DNA of 64,000 nucleotides from Arcuatula senhousia. Taxonomy: Eukaryota > Mollusca > Bivalvia > Mytilida > Mytilidae. Position 1 is the first letter of the stretch. Each line of letters opens with the position of its first letter. A program made the position numbers and the translations under genes. The stretch covers positions 39,978,106 to 40,042,105 of the forward strand of contig OZ020303.1 in NCBI GenBank assembly GCA_963971305.1, read 5' to 3'. Shown here in pieces: positions 18,901 through 30,500 of the stretch. The notes beneath the pieces were generated by a model that worked only from the letters and a program-made list of their open reading frames with translations, had not been told where the DNA came from and made no database searches.

Positions 18901-21149
18901 AAAAGATCGATCCTTCGTTTGAACTTAAAAAAAATCAACATGAAAAATATAGAATAGGGGACATAAAAAGCTTGCGTATACTAGTATATTACCTGTTGAA
19001 CTTGATGGACAAAGTTCCGAAGTTCTGTTGTTTGGAAAACATACAGTTTTACACATATCTTTTCTTGGTACTTGTCGCTGGTCATCTTGGCATTTCACTT
19101 CCTTTACACTTACACGTATTCGTTGTTCAAGTCTATTCTCATCATATCTATTCTTGCTCATTGCAAAATGTTGAAAGCAAAGTGCGTCATTGTTGATGAT
19201 TGTGGACGTTCTTTGAACTGTTTGGTTCATTGCACTGAATAAAACTCGACCGCCATCACACTTTCCTAGAGAAATGGTAACGAAATCATTTACCCGTTTG
19301 GGAATTATCCCAGCAAACCCATCATAAACTTGTAGTACAGAGAAGGGTAATTTTGTAATTTCAAATTCTAGTTGGAGTTTTGTAGCATGCTTAAAATGTA
19401 TCTCCCATAGACAGTTTGTTTGGTCTGGAAGGTGGAAAGACTCTTGAACAGTGACGTCCTCGTGGGTGGATTGAGAGTCCCTGCTATATTTACTGCACCA
19501 ACCTATAAGCAAAAAAGGAAATGTCTAAAAGACATTATGCCCCATCTCGAACAGACCCGAGCACTATATACCCACTAACTTTCGTAGATGGGGCATAAAA
19601 ATGTGTCAATCAAATAATAAATAAAGGTAATAAAATTACCGAACTTGGAGAATCAATCTCAAATGCCCATAAGACGAGACAAAACAAGGGAGATATACCG
19701 GAAAAAATGAAGATTGCAATGGTCCTGACTTGGTACAGGCATTTCAAAAGAAATGATGGGTTAAAACAGGCTTTAAGGCACGCCAAACCTCCCTCTTCCA
19801 TTGCGATCTTTGGGTCTGGTAGTTACAGAAAACACAACAGGTTTGTGATGACACATCACAACACGCAACTCCAAACTGAAGATAAACGGACCCGAACTCT
19901 ATATGGTCATTTACTATCGTGGCTAGGTGGACATAAGAGGTTACAATGAACTAGACTTTGTTGAAGCAATAAAAGTTATTATACATTATTCTGAAAAAAA
20001 TACAATTAAAAGGACAGAGGACTACACGAATTTGGATTTATATGCAATTTGTTTCAGGACCAGGTTCGAAAGCATTCATTTCATCACAAAAATATAGTTT
20101 ACTTAGTATTTCATTTAATTAAGATATACAAACTATAACATAGTTCCAGGCAATGAATTTTGCTATGCCTGACGCGCGTTGACTCATCAGAGGCGTTCTA
20201 CCAAAAGGTTGAAAATGACAAACACTGTATGAAGATGAAGAGTACAGAACAAAGAAATCATGGAAATATGACTAAGATCAACCTTGGCCTAGGATAGGAA
20301 TAACTTTAGAGTTTCGGCAATTTTGAAAATTACACAAACAATTTATAGCTTTGATGTGTTCTTCAAAACAAATTAAAGAGTTGATCCCGCAGCGGGTTAA
20401 CATCGGGGAATTAAATCAACCATCACGGGTGTTCGAAATACAATGTACGTGTACAACAAATTTCCGGGCAATGAATTTTGCTACGCCTGACGGGCGTTTT
20501 GTCTATTCAAGACTCATCAGAGCCTCTCTTCCAAAAAGATTGAAAATGCCAAACACTCTATGAATATGAAGAGAATAGAACAATAAAACCTAAATATGTC
20601 AAATAAGAATCCAACTTTATACACTTGCAAGATATCATCAAAAGATTGTTTTTGGCTGGAAGGCAATTCTTTTATGTTATAAACGACGATTGTATGGATT
20701 GGTTTTTCAACTTTTAATCAAATTCAAATGTACAAACTGTTCTAATATTATGTTTGATCAAAGAAGATGGACTCTTGCACAGGCTATTAGTGTAGAGTCG
20801 GATATATGCATTAGATTTGCATATTCGATTATTAGAAAAAAGGACTTCTGTATCTTTTAAGAATATTATACCACGAAGCCACTTAAATTATTATTTTTAC
20901 CTTTATATTTATGTGTAAATAATTTAATTTTTACTAAAATTCAATAAAATAAGAACAGTTGCTAGAATTGAAAGTGATTTTTTTTCCAAATATACTTTTT
21001 ATAAGATTTTTTTAAACAAAGGCAAACATTGACAAATTTCTAACAATTACAATATAAAATACAAATATACATTTGTACTTACCGTTTCCTAAAGCAGTCT
21101 TGGCACCACCATTAACAGTAACCAAGAAGATGGCTATATAAGCCCTCAT
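12432..21149 (-). CDS. Gene A: single-pass receptor-like protein with CUB-like ectodomain (5 coding exons)
   Basis: Exons 21083-21149, 18993-19502, 18387-18683, 13655-13730 and 12432-12960 join in frame (phases 1, 1, 1, 2) into 1479 nt, 492 aa. Every junction has GT/AG borders. Layout: signal peptide (~1-22), ectodomain with eight Cys (~23-192), Ser/Thr/Pro-rich stalk (~193-291), transmembrane helix (~293-316), cytoplasmic tail (~317-492). The ectodomain segment TNCLWEI, then LQLEFEI and LQVYDG, resembles a CUB domain. The tail has a proline-rich LPPRPSDLP and a VYDNI motif of the YxN type recognised by some SH2 domains. Gene B is an upstream, same-strand paralogue by architecture. Ligand and role are unknown; immune or adhesion receptor is a guess from layout only. 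Exon chain is seen; functions are inferred. Confidence 0.8.
13143..13550 (+). mobile_element. Degenerate copy of the AGCTCACCTG element (gene A intron 4)
   Basis: TTTTTAGCTCGCCT and AAGGGTCATGTCAGTTGTTG match the 5' hairpin with several substitutions; the end near 13525 (GTGAGAGATTCAGCTCTC) is a worn 3' terminus. Confidence 0.55.
13655..13730 (-). CDS. Gene A exon 4: transmembrane helix
   Basis: 76 bp with acceptor CATTTTCAG and donor TCTG|GTAAGTAG. The frame set by exon 3 gives VMLGLYIASTIAGVFTVTTI and then VLIV, an uninterrupted hydrophobic helix. The exon was too short for an ORF scan; phase agreement on both sides (1 in, 2 out) supports it. Confidence 0.82.
13982..16637 (+). mobile_element. 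AGCTCACCTG hairpin-ended element in gene A intron 3
   Basis: The 5' hairpin is AGCTCACCTGGCC / GGCCATGTGAGCT around AAA, then GTCGTCGTCCGTC repeats. Four ~155-165-bp monomers follow (14395-15010, each with TTTTTGGCCTATGGAATGAA and GATGACCCCTTATAG). The 3' end is CAGGTGAGCGATTCAGGCTC with the second hairpin at 16602-16637. A different family (15017-16490) is inserted in the last monomer. Small ORFs such as 14013-14255 are only repeat sequence. Confidence 0.8.
15017..16490 (+). mobile_element. TATACGACCGCAAA hairpin-ended element nested in the previous one
   Basis: The 5' end TTTTTATACGACCGCAAA pairs with TTTGCGGACGTAT to form a hairpin, followed by GTCGTCGTCGTTGTCGTCG. The 3' end is TTGCGGTCGTATCATGCTGC, an inverted match of the 5' end. 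The interior consists of about eight ~150-bp monomers with AATTAGGGGCCAAA and TTTGCAAGTTTATTCTTGTC. The host monomer resumes at TTTGGAATGAAAACTATTGC (16501). Confidence 0.8.
16640..16830 (+). repeat. Monomer related to the tandem array at 62.2 kb
   Basis: TTTTCCAGTTGAGTGAATTT, 'CATAGGTTGATGAAAATGG' and GCATATGCACCAG match the ~170-bp monomers of 62160-62815. Confidence 0.55.
17107..17690 (+). mobile_element. TTTTTATGCCCC hairpin-ended element
   Basis: A C run and a G run (TTTATGCCCC... and ...GGGGCATTAATG) form the 5' hairpin, followed by GTGTCCGTCCGTACG. Three ~185-bp monomers follow, each with TTTGAAACTTGGTAGGAT and CTGTACGTCCTAAGC. The end GGTGCATCTGTGTCCCATGG (about 17665) is the 3' terminus. 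It lies in gene A intron 3. Confidence 0.75.
17691..18386. other. Gene A intron 3, unassigned part
   Basis: AT-rich; no repeat family or exon was recognised. A direct repeat of 'GCAGTTGGTGTTAACATATG' and 'GCAGTTGGAGTTATGTGTGT' (17810 and 18202) with GTTATAGT and CTCATGTTC following marks a small local duplication. Confidence 0.4.
18387..18683 (-). CDS. Gene A exon 3: Ser/Thr/Pro-rich stalk
   Basis: 297 bp, phase 1 at both ends, so it could be skipped without frame loss. Acceptor TTTGTTTCAG, donor GAAG|GTGATT. Translation is dense in Ser, Thr and Pro (SNIPKTSTTPVTKT, APRSTTTAEQVTS), as in mucin-like stalks. A YNW motif in the middle recurs in gene B's stalk (DYNWQS). Confidence 0.78.
18993..19502 (-). 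CDS. Gene A exon 2: CUB-like ectodomain
   Basis: 510 bp with acceptor CTTATAG (19505-19503) and donor ACAG|GTAATA. Begins GWCSKYSRD, contains TNCLWEIHFKH, SVLQVYDGFAG, GKCDGGRVLFSAMN and a Cys-rich end (KCQDDQ, DMCKTVCF, ELCPSSST). N-glycosylation sequons NQT and NRT are present, fitting an extracellular location. CUB assignment is by pattern only. Confidence 0.8.
19536..19598 (-). repeat. Solo terminal hairpin of a TTTTTATGCCCC-type element
   Basis: On the minus strand TTTTTATGCCCCATCT ... AGATGGGGCAT makes an 11-bp stem with a ~40-bp loop; no GTCCGTCC tract or monomers follow. It sits 33 bp upstream of the exon 2 acceptor of gene A. Confidence 0.6.
19630..19800 (+). repeat. Dispersed repeat 'GGTCCTGACTTGGTACAGGC' (copy 1)
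   Basis: Blocks TACCGAACTTG-, CAATCTCA, TACCGGA and GCAATGGTCCTGACTTGGTA are shared in order with 33665-33790 and, inverted, with 48721-48835. It resembles a mussel dispersed repeat I know; located in gene A intron 1. Confidence 0.7.
20140..20260 (+). repeat. Dispersed repeat 'GCAATGAATTTTGCTATGCC' (copy 1)
   Basis: Shares CCTGACGCGCGTT, ACTCATCAGAG, CTACCAAAAGGTTGAAAATG and ATGAAGAGTACAGAACAA with 20455-20590 and 40670-40785. Confidence 0.65.
20455..20590 (+). repeat. Dispersed repeat, same family (copy 2)
   Basis: GGGCAATGAATTTTGCTACG, GTCTATTCAAGACTCATCAG and AAACACTCTATGAATATGAA follow the order of copy 1. Confidence 0.65.
21083..21149 (-). CDS. Gene A exon 1: start codon and signal peptide
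   Basis: ATG at 21149-21147 opens MRAYIAIFLVTVNGGAK, a short hydrophobic signal. The donor is CG|GTAAGT at 21083/21082, phase 1. An overlapping upstream ATG (ACCGAAGATGAGG context) is in another frame and soon stops. A possible 5'UTR donor AAGCAG|GTGAG lies ~60 bp upstream. Confidence 0.75.
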
Positions 21150-21241
21150 CTTCGGTCATTTTAAAATATTTTTATTATTATTTTGCTTAGTTGTTTAGTT
21201 TTCTCACCTGCTTGGTTTTATCTACCGTTATTTTCTCCCTA

Positions 21242-21247
21242 CAGGTG
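21242..21247 (-). promoter_or_regulatory. E-box CACCTG upstream of gene A start
   Basis: On the minus strand GTGTTCACCTG lies about 95 bp before the ATG, with AGATAA a little downstream. Gene B has GTGTTTCACCTG and AGATAA in its upstream region. Suggestive only. Confidence 0.25.
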
Positions 21248-21488
21248 AACACGAAAACATTATCTTAATATCAGATGTAGAAATAAAACCTCAAATATGA
21301 TGTTAAAATTCAAAAGATGTTTTAAGATAGTTATAATTTGCATAAAATTGGGTCAAACTTAATTATAAATGGACTAATTGTCATTATGCACTTAGGTTTA
21401 ATTGATTTTAACTTCTCGCATGTATGTTTTTATGGACCTTTTAATTTGTTTATATAATTACAAGCAAAGGAAGGTCGAACGCCAAAGA

Positions 21489-21745
21489 GAGCCGGTGATG
21501 TAGTGGTTAACGCGTTGGGCTTCTAAACTTGAGGTTCGTGGTTCGATCCTCGTCAGGGGTGATCATTTCATGAAACAATTGTTCCGTATATGGGAAGAGC
21601 TATACCCCATGCACGTTAAAAGACCCCTTTGTTGAGTTCGATAAGAGTAGTCCCAATGAGACCACTACAAAGGCAACACTCACAAACTGAATACTGGAGA
21701 GGGATTTACATAAGAATCAAGCTTGTTTCCCAATCTAGGATAAAT
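21489..21745 (+). mobile_element. tRNA-derived SINE (tRNA-Arg(UCU)-like head)
   Basis: A box-like GTGATGTAGTGGTTAACG (21495) and B box GGTTCGATCCT (21540) are correctly spaced, with GCGTTGGGCTTCTAAACTTG resembling the anticodon arm of tRNA-Arg(UCU). The acceptor and D stems do not pair, so it is not a working tRNA. The body continues with CCCCATGCACGTTAAAAGAC, a block I have seen in invertebrate SINE bodies, and ends near AATAAATAAATA. Confidence 0.65.
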
Positions 21746-24040
21746 AAATATGTTTAAACTAACGTTCTTTACCAATGAAATTTAGATTTGGAATCCACAC
21801 AAATCCATTGCGAATTTTGACAACTTCTGTTTCTTAAGATACTGTGTCGTTAATTCGCACACTTTATCTTTAAAGATAATTAAAAGGACCGAGAGGAAAT
21901 CACAGCAATCTAGAGACCAATAGAGAAAATACAAGTTGATAAAGTCTGTTTAAATTTTCAATATAAAATGCATCGTCGTTTTTATTACGCATCGTACCCC
22001 ACTACATCAACGGTTGATTGAGGAGAATGGGCGTAATCACCCGGGGTTTTCCAGCGATGCATACAATGTAGCTTTTACTAAAAAGCTGCCGTGTAAACGC
22101 TATTAATAATGTCATGTTACACTGATACAAACTTTTTTATTAATCATTTCTTCGGTATTTTAAATCATTTTGTCATTCTATATTAAATATTAAATTTGCC
22201 AGAAATTAAATTTGGAAGCTGATTCTTTCTTAGACAATTGCGTGATTAGGCAACTGAATAACGACAAGAGTTTGCATTGCTGGTTGCTGTTCGGTTAATT
22301 TTGTACGTTCTTGTTGGTGTTGACGGATTTTGTCTCTGCCCTTTAAAAGTTTTGACATTCGAAAGGGCCCCTATTTGATACTCTGCTTCTCAGATAAGTT
22401 TCGTGCTATCTATGATATTTTGATCACAAAAACTTCGCACATATCATGAAACGTTCCGATCTAATGATGCCATAAATTGAACTAACGGTAAAGGTCGTCA
22501 TGTGGGATTTCACATCACGTACACGGTGATATTTGTTTGAAGAAAATGATTATCTAACTTCGTAAAGTTAAGAAAAAGACACAATTAAAAACGTTCAAAC
22601 AATATCCTCTGAACATAAATTTTTGTACGCAAAATTCTTTTTACAAGGAGGTGTTCGGCAATGCTATCCTTAATCATCTTTTTTTTCTTCATTTTTTAGT
22701 GTTCAGAAACTAGTTTTTAAAATTGGAATGTTTTGTGCATGATTAGAATGCTCAGTTTGTGATTTTTTACGAATGTGTTTATACACTTTCAGAGATTACC
22801 ATTTCAGAAAGAAGCATAGGTGTGACAAAGGGGCAATCAATTTCAAATATCGCTTATCAGAAAAGACAAAGACAAAATCGGTAAACACAAAATCATCACA
22901 ACCAAGCAAAGACACAAAAGCGCTTACACCAACCAAATCGCAATCAAGAATGTGAGCTGAAGTCGAAACGAGAGTGAAATCATGGTGCTCAGGAAGAGTA
23001 AACGGTTTCTGCTTGCGAAAGCACATCCATTGCCAATAGTCGATTTAGTGTAGGTCAAACTCGACTTATAAAAGCTTTGTCAAACCAACATCTGCCCTCA
23101 TTTTCAAAGATAGAAATCCCGTATTTGTCTACACGCAGATGATATCTTCAAAAAAAAAAAAAAAAAAAACACTAAAAAATGATTTATTTCGTTCTTTTTA
23201 TGTGTTATTTATTTTGTGCATACCTTTGTGGCTGCATGATCTATATGTTAAGTTGGCAAAAGAGAGCTAACTGAAGGTTACCAACAAAAGAAATGTTGGT
23301 TGACCAGGTTTTATTGCATTAAGCCTCTTTCTTAACTTTATGGTCTTTAGGTCCAAAAGTAATGAAACAATGCAGTGTCATTGCAGGACACAGAAGGGAG
23401 AGCAAAGTGATCCTCTCATTCAACACAAAATTTGATAAAATTCACGATTAAAGTGCATTGATTTAATTCAGTTTTAATTTTGTTAAACCTTCGACTTAAA
23501 CATGATGAAAAGCTTAAAAAAACATTTAATAAAACATTTCCTGCAATAGAATGATACAATGCCATAAAATAAACAACCGTTAGTTCATATTTTATTGAAT
23601 ATAATACCAAAAGAGTAATATACAATAAATATATACATTTTTAATTCATACAGTTCTTTTTATACCACTTTCTCTTCTTAAGCGATATATAGTCGACTTT
23701 CTGTAACTCCATAATGACACGCTGTGTATTTGAATTAAGGCATGTAAGGAGAGTTGTATAAATTGCAAAACCTTGGATGAACAGGTCGTGCTAGAGTACA
23801 AAGCGAGAACGGGAAGGACACGAGCTGGGCGTGACCACATTTTATATGTTTCAACTTGCAAACTTCCAATGGTTTACAGTATATATTAGGCTTTCAATTA
23901 TTGGAAATGAGGTTTAAAATAATTTTTGATTTTTTACAAACAAACAAAAAAAAAGAAAAAGAAAAAAAATATTGTAAGATATATTTTGCTTACCGTTGAT
24001 AATGTCTATATTTTGTAATTTTACATGTGCATACTAAACA
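21746..24040. other. Intergenic region between genes A and B
   Basis: Mostly AT-rich with no exon recognised. A fragment near 22310 (GATTTTGTCTCTGCCCTTTA, GACATTCGAAAGGG) matches 34890-34930, a dispersed repeat. An A19 tract lies at 23151. Small ORFs here lack codon-like structure. Confidence 0.4.
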
Positions 24041-24046
24041 TTTATT
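24041..24046 (-). promoter_or_regulatory. Candidate polyadenylation signal for gene B
   Basis: AATAAA on the minus strand about 95 bp after the gene B stop codon. Confidence 0.4.
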
Positions 24047-24141
24047 TAAAGAGATCTACTTTTAAAGTAAAACAATGTAAATAAAAACATAACTATACAA
24101 ATATATTTTTAGTGTACCACAAGAAATGATGCAAACTTTTT

Positions 24142-24541
24142 TTATTTTTTATAGTCAAAATAATCTCTTTCAGATGTGTAAGTACGAGAATTTTTGTTTG
24201 CAATATAGTTGCTGGCTCTGCTCGGCTGCGGGGCTGGATATTTCCTATAGCTTGATGGTCCTATGCACGTTTTTCCTTGCTTTTGAGAAACAGGATATTT
24301 TGAATTTGAGCCAAGATATGAATCCGTAAAGACTTTGTTGTTAAAGGAAACTGAATGTTCCTTGATTTCCATCATTTCGTCAGTAGTGGAATCTGAAACT
24401 CGCCGAATGTTGATGAAATCAGGTGATGCGACGGCAGATGGCGCTTCGTTGATAAAGCCAGGCGTGTGAGAAAAGTCTTGACTGCAGAACACAGAATCGT
24501 CTGCGCTGGTGTTTGCATCTTTCTTGGTTTTATAAAGAACC
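24142..24541 (-). CDS. Gene B exon 7: cytoplasmic tail and stop
   Basis: Acceptor ATTTTTGTTTAG. Begins VLYKTKKDANTS, a basic anchor after the helix, then Ser/Thr- and Pro-containing sequence (IRRVSDSTTDEMMEIKEH, KYPAPQPSRASNY) and ends YFDYKK-stop. Compare gene A: AYKTREVKK at the same place and SISDTRSMI in the middle. Confidence 0.8.
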
Positions 24542-27500
24542 CTAAACAAAAATATAGTTGAACTAATTCTTTGCAAATTAGAAGGAGAAACAACTTTTTC
24601 AAACTTTTTTGTCTGAACATTTTTATCAAAATGCATAACGATACTATAATATGAGCAATTTATTATGATATTTGTACAGTATTATTAGATTTTCAGTAGA
24701 CATAATATATACTAGAAAAACTGTGGGATGTTAAGGAAGATTAGGGATACAATATCATAACATAACATAAGGTTATGGGAAGTTCCACATCTACGATATA
24801 TAAGAAGATTCTTTGCAAATATTTAGAAAATGCTTCATGGCGCCAAGAAAATGTAGCGAATACAAAAAGTGTGATGGACGGAAGGACCAACACGATATAG
24901 GTCCCCTACCCGCCACTTGTAAAGCGAGGGTATTAATAGGTAAATAGCTAGGGAATGGTATATCAAGTTTAAGTTTTTGTCAAGTTGCAAATGTTATACG
25001 TCCTTGCTCGAATCAAAGTCATTCTTTGAGCTCATCAATTCGCTCACCCGACGGGAACTAGCATTTGGGACCATCCTTGCAAATGGTGCCTTGAGAGCCG
25101 TCGCAAATTGTTCCTTAAACCTAGAATCGAACCACTGCTCCCGTATAGTCCGACACATTTATTACTACACAGCCGGCTTTGATGCAAATGCTTGCACTTA
25201 CCTTATGATCATTCCAAGTATAATAAGTATAGCCAGAGACGACAAGGAAACTGTTACTCCAAGTGCTATTGTCTCATTCACTGAATATGAAGAAAAAAAG
25301 TTTACAAATACAGAAATATACATGGAGAGTTATTATGTAGTGCTGAATTGGTTTCCCTGTTTGAATGTTTTGGGTTAGGCAACTATTCCTTCAATAATTA
25401 TGTTTTGACCTTCCAATGTTGTGATTCAAATTCTGATGGTGACCAATTACTCCTTGAAATATGTACATACAGCATTACCAAATAAATTTATTTTGGAAAC
25501 CACTTTGGTATTTTGTATTTCGATTCTTTTGTCAATTATATATAGTCTTTGATAAGTCTGTAATATTTGAACTGTGAACAAAAGCAGTCATCGTGTTTTA
25601 TTCGTATTACTTTTGTTTGAAATACGTCTTTAAGAGACGAAACGCTCATCAGGAATTGTATGTATTTTGTTAGCTCACCTGACCTAAAGGGTAAAGTGAG
25701 CTATTGTCATCGCCATGCGTCCGTCGTCCGTCCGTTACTTTTTCAAAAATCTTCTTCTCTGAAACTACCGAAGGGAATTTTTCAAAACTTGGTCAAAGTA
25801 TTTATCAGGGTATGATGTTTAAGAATTATGTTCGGCTTTTATAATTTGTCAACAAACATTACTAAAAATAGAACATGGGGTTAAATCACATTCAAAGGCT
25901 TATAACTTGAAAACTAGAACAGATACAAAAAATCGAAGGATCTTCGGCTCTTCAAAATCAAAGGTGAAAATGGTGATTTTCATGTTTTTTGGCCTATAGA
26001 TTGAAAACTATTGCAATTAGAGAAAAGCTGTTGCCTGCTTAAACCTTCAGCTCATTGAGCTTTACAAAAGTCTCCATTGGCCCTTTAAAGGTGAAATATA
26101 GTGATTTTTCGTAATTTTGCCATATAAATTAAAAACTATAATAATTGCAGATAGAGAATAGCTGTTGCTTTCTTAAACCTTCAGCTCATTTAGATCTACA
26201 AAAATCTCCAGTGGGTCGATGTTGTCAGATGACCCCCTTATAGGGGTTACGGCCCTTTAAAGGTCCAAAAATAGTTATCTTTCGTGTTTTTGCCTTATAG
26301 ATTGAAAACTGTTGCAGTTAGATAAAAGCTGTTGCTTACTTAAACCTTCAGCTCATTGAGCTCTACAAAAGTCTACATTGGGTCGATATTGTCAGCCAAC
26401 CTCTTAGAGGAGTTATGGTCCTATCAAGGTGAAGAATTGTGATTTTTCGTGTTTTTGGCCTATAGATTAAAAATTGTTGCAGTTGGAGAAAAGCTTTTGC
26501 TTGCTTAAACCTTCAGCTCATTGAGCTTTACAAAAGTCTCCATTGGGTCGATGATGTCAGATGACCCCCTTACAGGGGTTATGGCCCTTTAAAGGTCCAA
26601 AAATAGTATTTTTTCATGTTTGTGGTCTATAGATTGAAAACTATTGCTGTTAGAGAAAAGCTGTTGCTTGCTTAAACCTTCAGCTCAATGAGGTTTACAA
26701 AAGTCTGCATGGGGCAAATTGCCAGATGACTCCTTATAGGGGTTATGACCCTTCAAATGTAAAAAATAGTGATTTTTGTGTTTTTGGCCTATGAAATGAA
26801 ACTTTTGCAGATAGAGAAAAGATATGGCGTGCTAAAACCTTCAGCTTATTAAGCTCAACAAAAGTTTCCATTTTATTCAAAAATATCAATTAGGTGAAGC
26901 TGTCAGATGACCCCTTATCAAAATTATGACCTCTAACTTTCAAGGTTGAAGTTGAATGATGATTCTTTATTGAGACTTCTGCCTCAGGTGTCCACAAATC
27001 TTTTCATATTATCAGTCATTGAGGACAGGTAAGCGATTCAGGCTCATGGGAGCCTCCTGTTATACATTTGTTTTAAGACATTGACGAAACATAAAAAAAT
27101 AGTATTTGTCTAAAATCATTTCAGCTCTGGGATGAAAGAGTTATTCGATTTTAATTGCAAACTTCCCTTGCGTTCACTGTGATTTTGTTCAGTGGTTGGT
27201 GTAACTGATTTTTTTGTAATTTCCCTTATATAAGACGCTTACCGTTTGAATCGTCGTTTTCCTTTTCGGTTTTCGGTGTTGATTGCCAATTGTAATCAAC
27301 TAAATATAAAATAAAAAAAATATATATTAAGACACCGATGTAAATAAAAATTTAAAAATGATAAAAAGAACATTTTAAGTGACTAAAACTTGTCTTTCTA
27401 ATATGAATTTAGTTTGTTTTTTAAATACTTTAAAAATACTTGATATAAAAATAGATATCTATCATCTAAGAAATACACAATGTGCAACATAATGTTGCAT

Positions 27501-30500
27501 TGTTAGCGTAACAAGATTAATGTCATTAATCTTGTTACGCTAACAATGTACAGGATTGAGTACTAGCATTTCACGGTTGTATATTAAGCGTAGCCTTTTA
27601 TTGTTGGTACTTGCAAATACGAACAACTTAATGCTTGGTTCTAATTACGCTTGTAAGAGACTGACCATTTGATTTTAAAGGGGAGAGCTGGGTTTTTAAC
27701 TAAAAATATTTTGAATCTGATTGAATTTTGATGAAAAAAAATATTTTGTCAGAAGAAGTTAAAAAAAAATTAAAGAAGGACTTCTTTCTGCTTCCGCAGA
27801 CCCTTAATGTAAGTTTTGTGAACTTGATGCCTTTATCCAGCTGCTCCCTGGAAGAAAAAAAAAAGGTAAACGTATACTAAAACAATATTTCTATTATTCA
27901 CAGTGTATAACCGGACAGTGAGCGATCACGAAAGTTGATCACTGTCCGGTGGTAAAATCCTAGTTGGTTATTAAAAAATGTTTGATTTTGCCATAAATTT
28001 TAGCCCTCATTCCACCGGAACTAAAATGTAAGAAAAAATGAAGCGTACAATTTGTTAACAATGTTATTTTTCATTATTCAAACTACCAATATATTGTGTG
28101 TTTGACCTAAATTTTCGAAACGAGTGGTTTAATCATTGGCGTTTTCGATAATTGAAACTCATTGCGACGAAAGAAACTACAAATAATTAGTTAACTACTT
28201 ACATTGAAATAGTGCATTGCATCTCAAATAAAAGCTGTTTGAATATAAAATCCATTGGTGTCAAATTATTTGATGAAAGTGGTTTTGATTGTTTATAATA
28301 AAACGATTTGTAAGAGCACTGCTCACTCCATCTCTGTCCGACTAATTGCCACTGTACACAATCATTAATTGTTGGAAAGCTAAATCTGCCTGTCCGATTA
28401 ATTGTTCTGTTCAAAGTTGCAGTAACAAGACAGATATCCTTCAAAACCATTACTCGGGTAGGGAAAATGATATAGAACAAATATATAGATGTCCTTTTTT
28501 AGATTTAGATTTAAGTATTATTGACGGAAAATTACAAACCAAAGTATATGATAAACGTGACGACTTTACCTTCTCTATTATAAATTTCCCTTTTCTTGAA
28601 GGAGATGTTCCACTAGCGCCGTCATACGGGGTTTACATTTCACAGTAAGTAAGATATGCTCGGATCTGCAGTGGTGTTTCTGATTTTAATAATAAAAACC
28701 GTTTATTACTGAAAAATTATTAAAACAAGGTTATCGATACCACAAATTAGTAAAATCTTTTTTCTAAATTCTTCCACAAGTATCGATCTCTTATTGAAAA
28801 AATTAATTGTACACGTCGTTTTCACGAATATCACATCCTGAATTTTATGGTAATGTTTTTTTTATAAATCTCACAAAATGAAAAGCAATCCATTAGAAAT
28901 AAAAAAATGGCTTAAAGATTTATTACGGAAAGGATATGAATTGAATATTTTGGTTTAAATATTTGAATTTAGTGTTTTTTTGGCAGAAATATTGATAACT
29001 TGATACTTGCTTTAAAACTTCCATAAACGTTTTTACTATTGTCATTTTTAAGCATTATAGCGATCAAGCATCAAATCATTATTGTTTGAAGTGTTGTGTC
29101 AGATTTGAAATCGATACGTTTGATTTTTTTACATCAGTCGATTGATGATTCTCAGCCTAGCTGTCGGTAAAAGCGAGTGTTCTATGGAGATTTCCTTTAC
29201 CGTCCTTTTGGTTCTTGTTTTTTTTTCTTAGGTTCTCTCTAGTGGAATTGGACTTTGATCGATTTGATTTTTATGTGTGTTTAGTTTTTGTGCTTTGTCT
29301 AGGAATATTGATAGGGGGAAGGTTGGGCCCAAAAAAACTAGTTTAACCCCGCCACATATTACATGTGCCTGTCCTAAGCCAGGAATCTTTGAAAAAGCTT
29401 TCGTTTGTACTTGTCTTTTTGATGTTTTCTGTTCCTTGTTTAAGAAGGGGGTCTATCTGTGATTCTTTCAGGGCTGGATTTGAATTATATGCATTTTATT
29501 TAGACCATGGGCCAATTGTAGAACCGCGAGCAGTGCCAAATGGCCTCGTTGAAGGTTGCTGGTGGTTGTCCATTGTGGTTTTTCTAAGTTGCCGTTTAAT
29601 TGTTGGCTGTGTCGCGTACACTTATTCCACATCTCATTATTTTCTAATATTTTTTATCCAAACAAAGTATTGCAACAAGATTTTATTACAACATATGTAT
29701 ATTGAGAATTACGATTGACTAAAAATGGACTATTTTTGTAATTACAATGTACTTTTAAGTTGAAAAACAATCCGTTCAAGCTAGTTATCGAATATGAACA
29801 TGTGATCATGCATCTGAGCATGAATTGGTATAAATAAATTGGAACTTTTGGTAAAAACATATACATGTAAGTAAAATTCCAGATTTGGAAAGTTTGCCTT
29901 TCTTCTATAGTCTAGCTGAATTTTCAAACTTGAGTTGATATACTGTTCTAGGATAATACATGTATACCATATATGCCTCATTTTGTTACAAATATTTATG
30001 ATCGACAAACTGTTACAGTATACTTTAGAATCAAACATTAAAATTGTTCGAATCAGATGTTACGCTGGCAGCAACAGTTCAAGTGTGCTACTTCATGTAA
30101 ATATGTGGCTAAAATTCAAAAGGGATTCAGATTTAGTTAACAATTGGTTAACATGCATGGGCATAGCAATATTCATCTGCCTAAGTCTTTTAGTTCTTGA
30201 TATATGAAGGCTAGTATATATGGACTAAGCGTATACTTCACATGAAGTCAAAGTCAAAGTCAAATGGTGAAGGTTTTCGCTTTGATACCGAATTACACAA
30301 TGCGGCCAGTTTTAATGGTGTTGAAATAAAGAAGATTAGCATATGCTAGGTCGATATCCACAGAGCCTAGGACATTGCTGGGCTTGGCTTCCTTCTTTGA
30401 ACGTTTTAGTTTTGAGTTGTTTTCTTTCAATTAATTATGGTTTGTCTATCTTTCGATTTGTTTATTAAAACGTTACTCATTGAAATATGCATATATATAC

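Noticed and set aside
21489..21562. Possible functional tRNA-Arg
   Set aside because: A and B boxes are present, but the acceptor and D stems do not pair and a repeat body follows; it is a SINE head.
28199..28480. Minus-strand ORF ending at a GTAAGTAG donor, considered as an extra exon of gene B
   Set aside because: Its donor phase (2) does not match the next gene B exon (entered in phase 1), no acceptor was convincing, and it contains the TGTCCG motifs of the surrounding inverted element.
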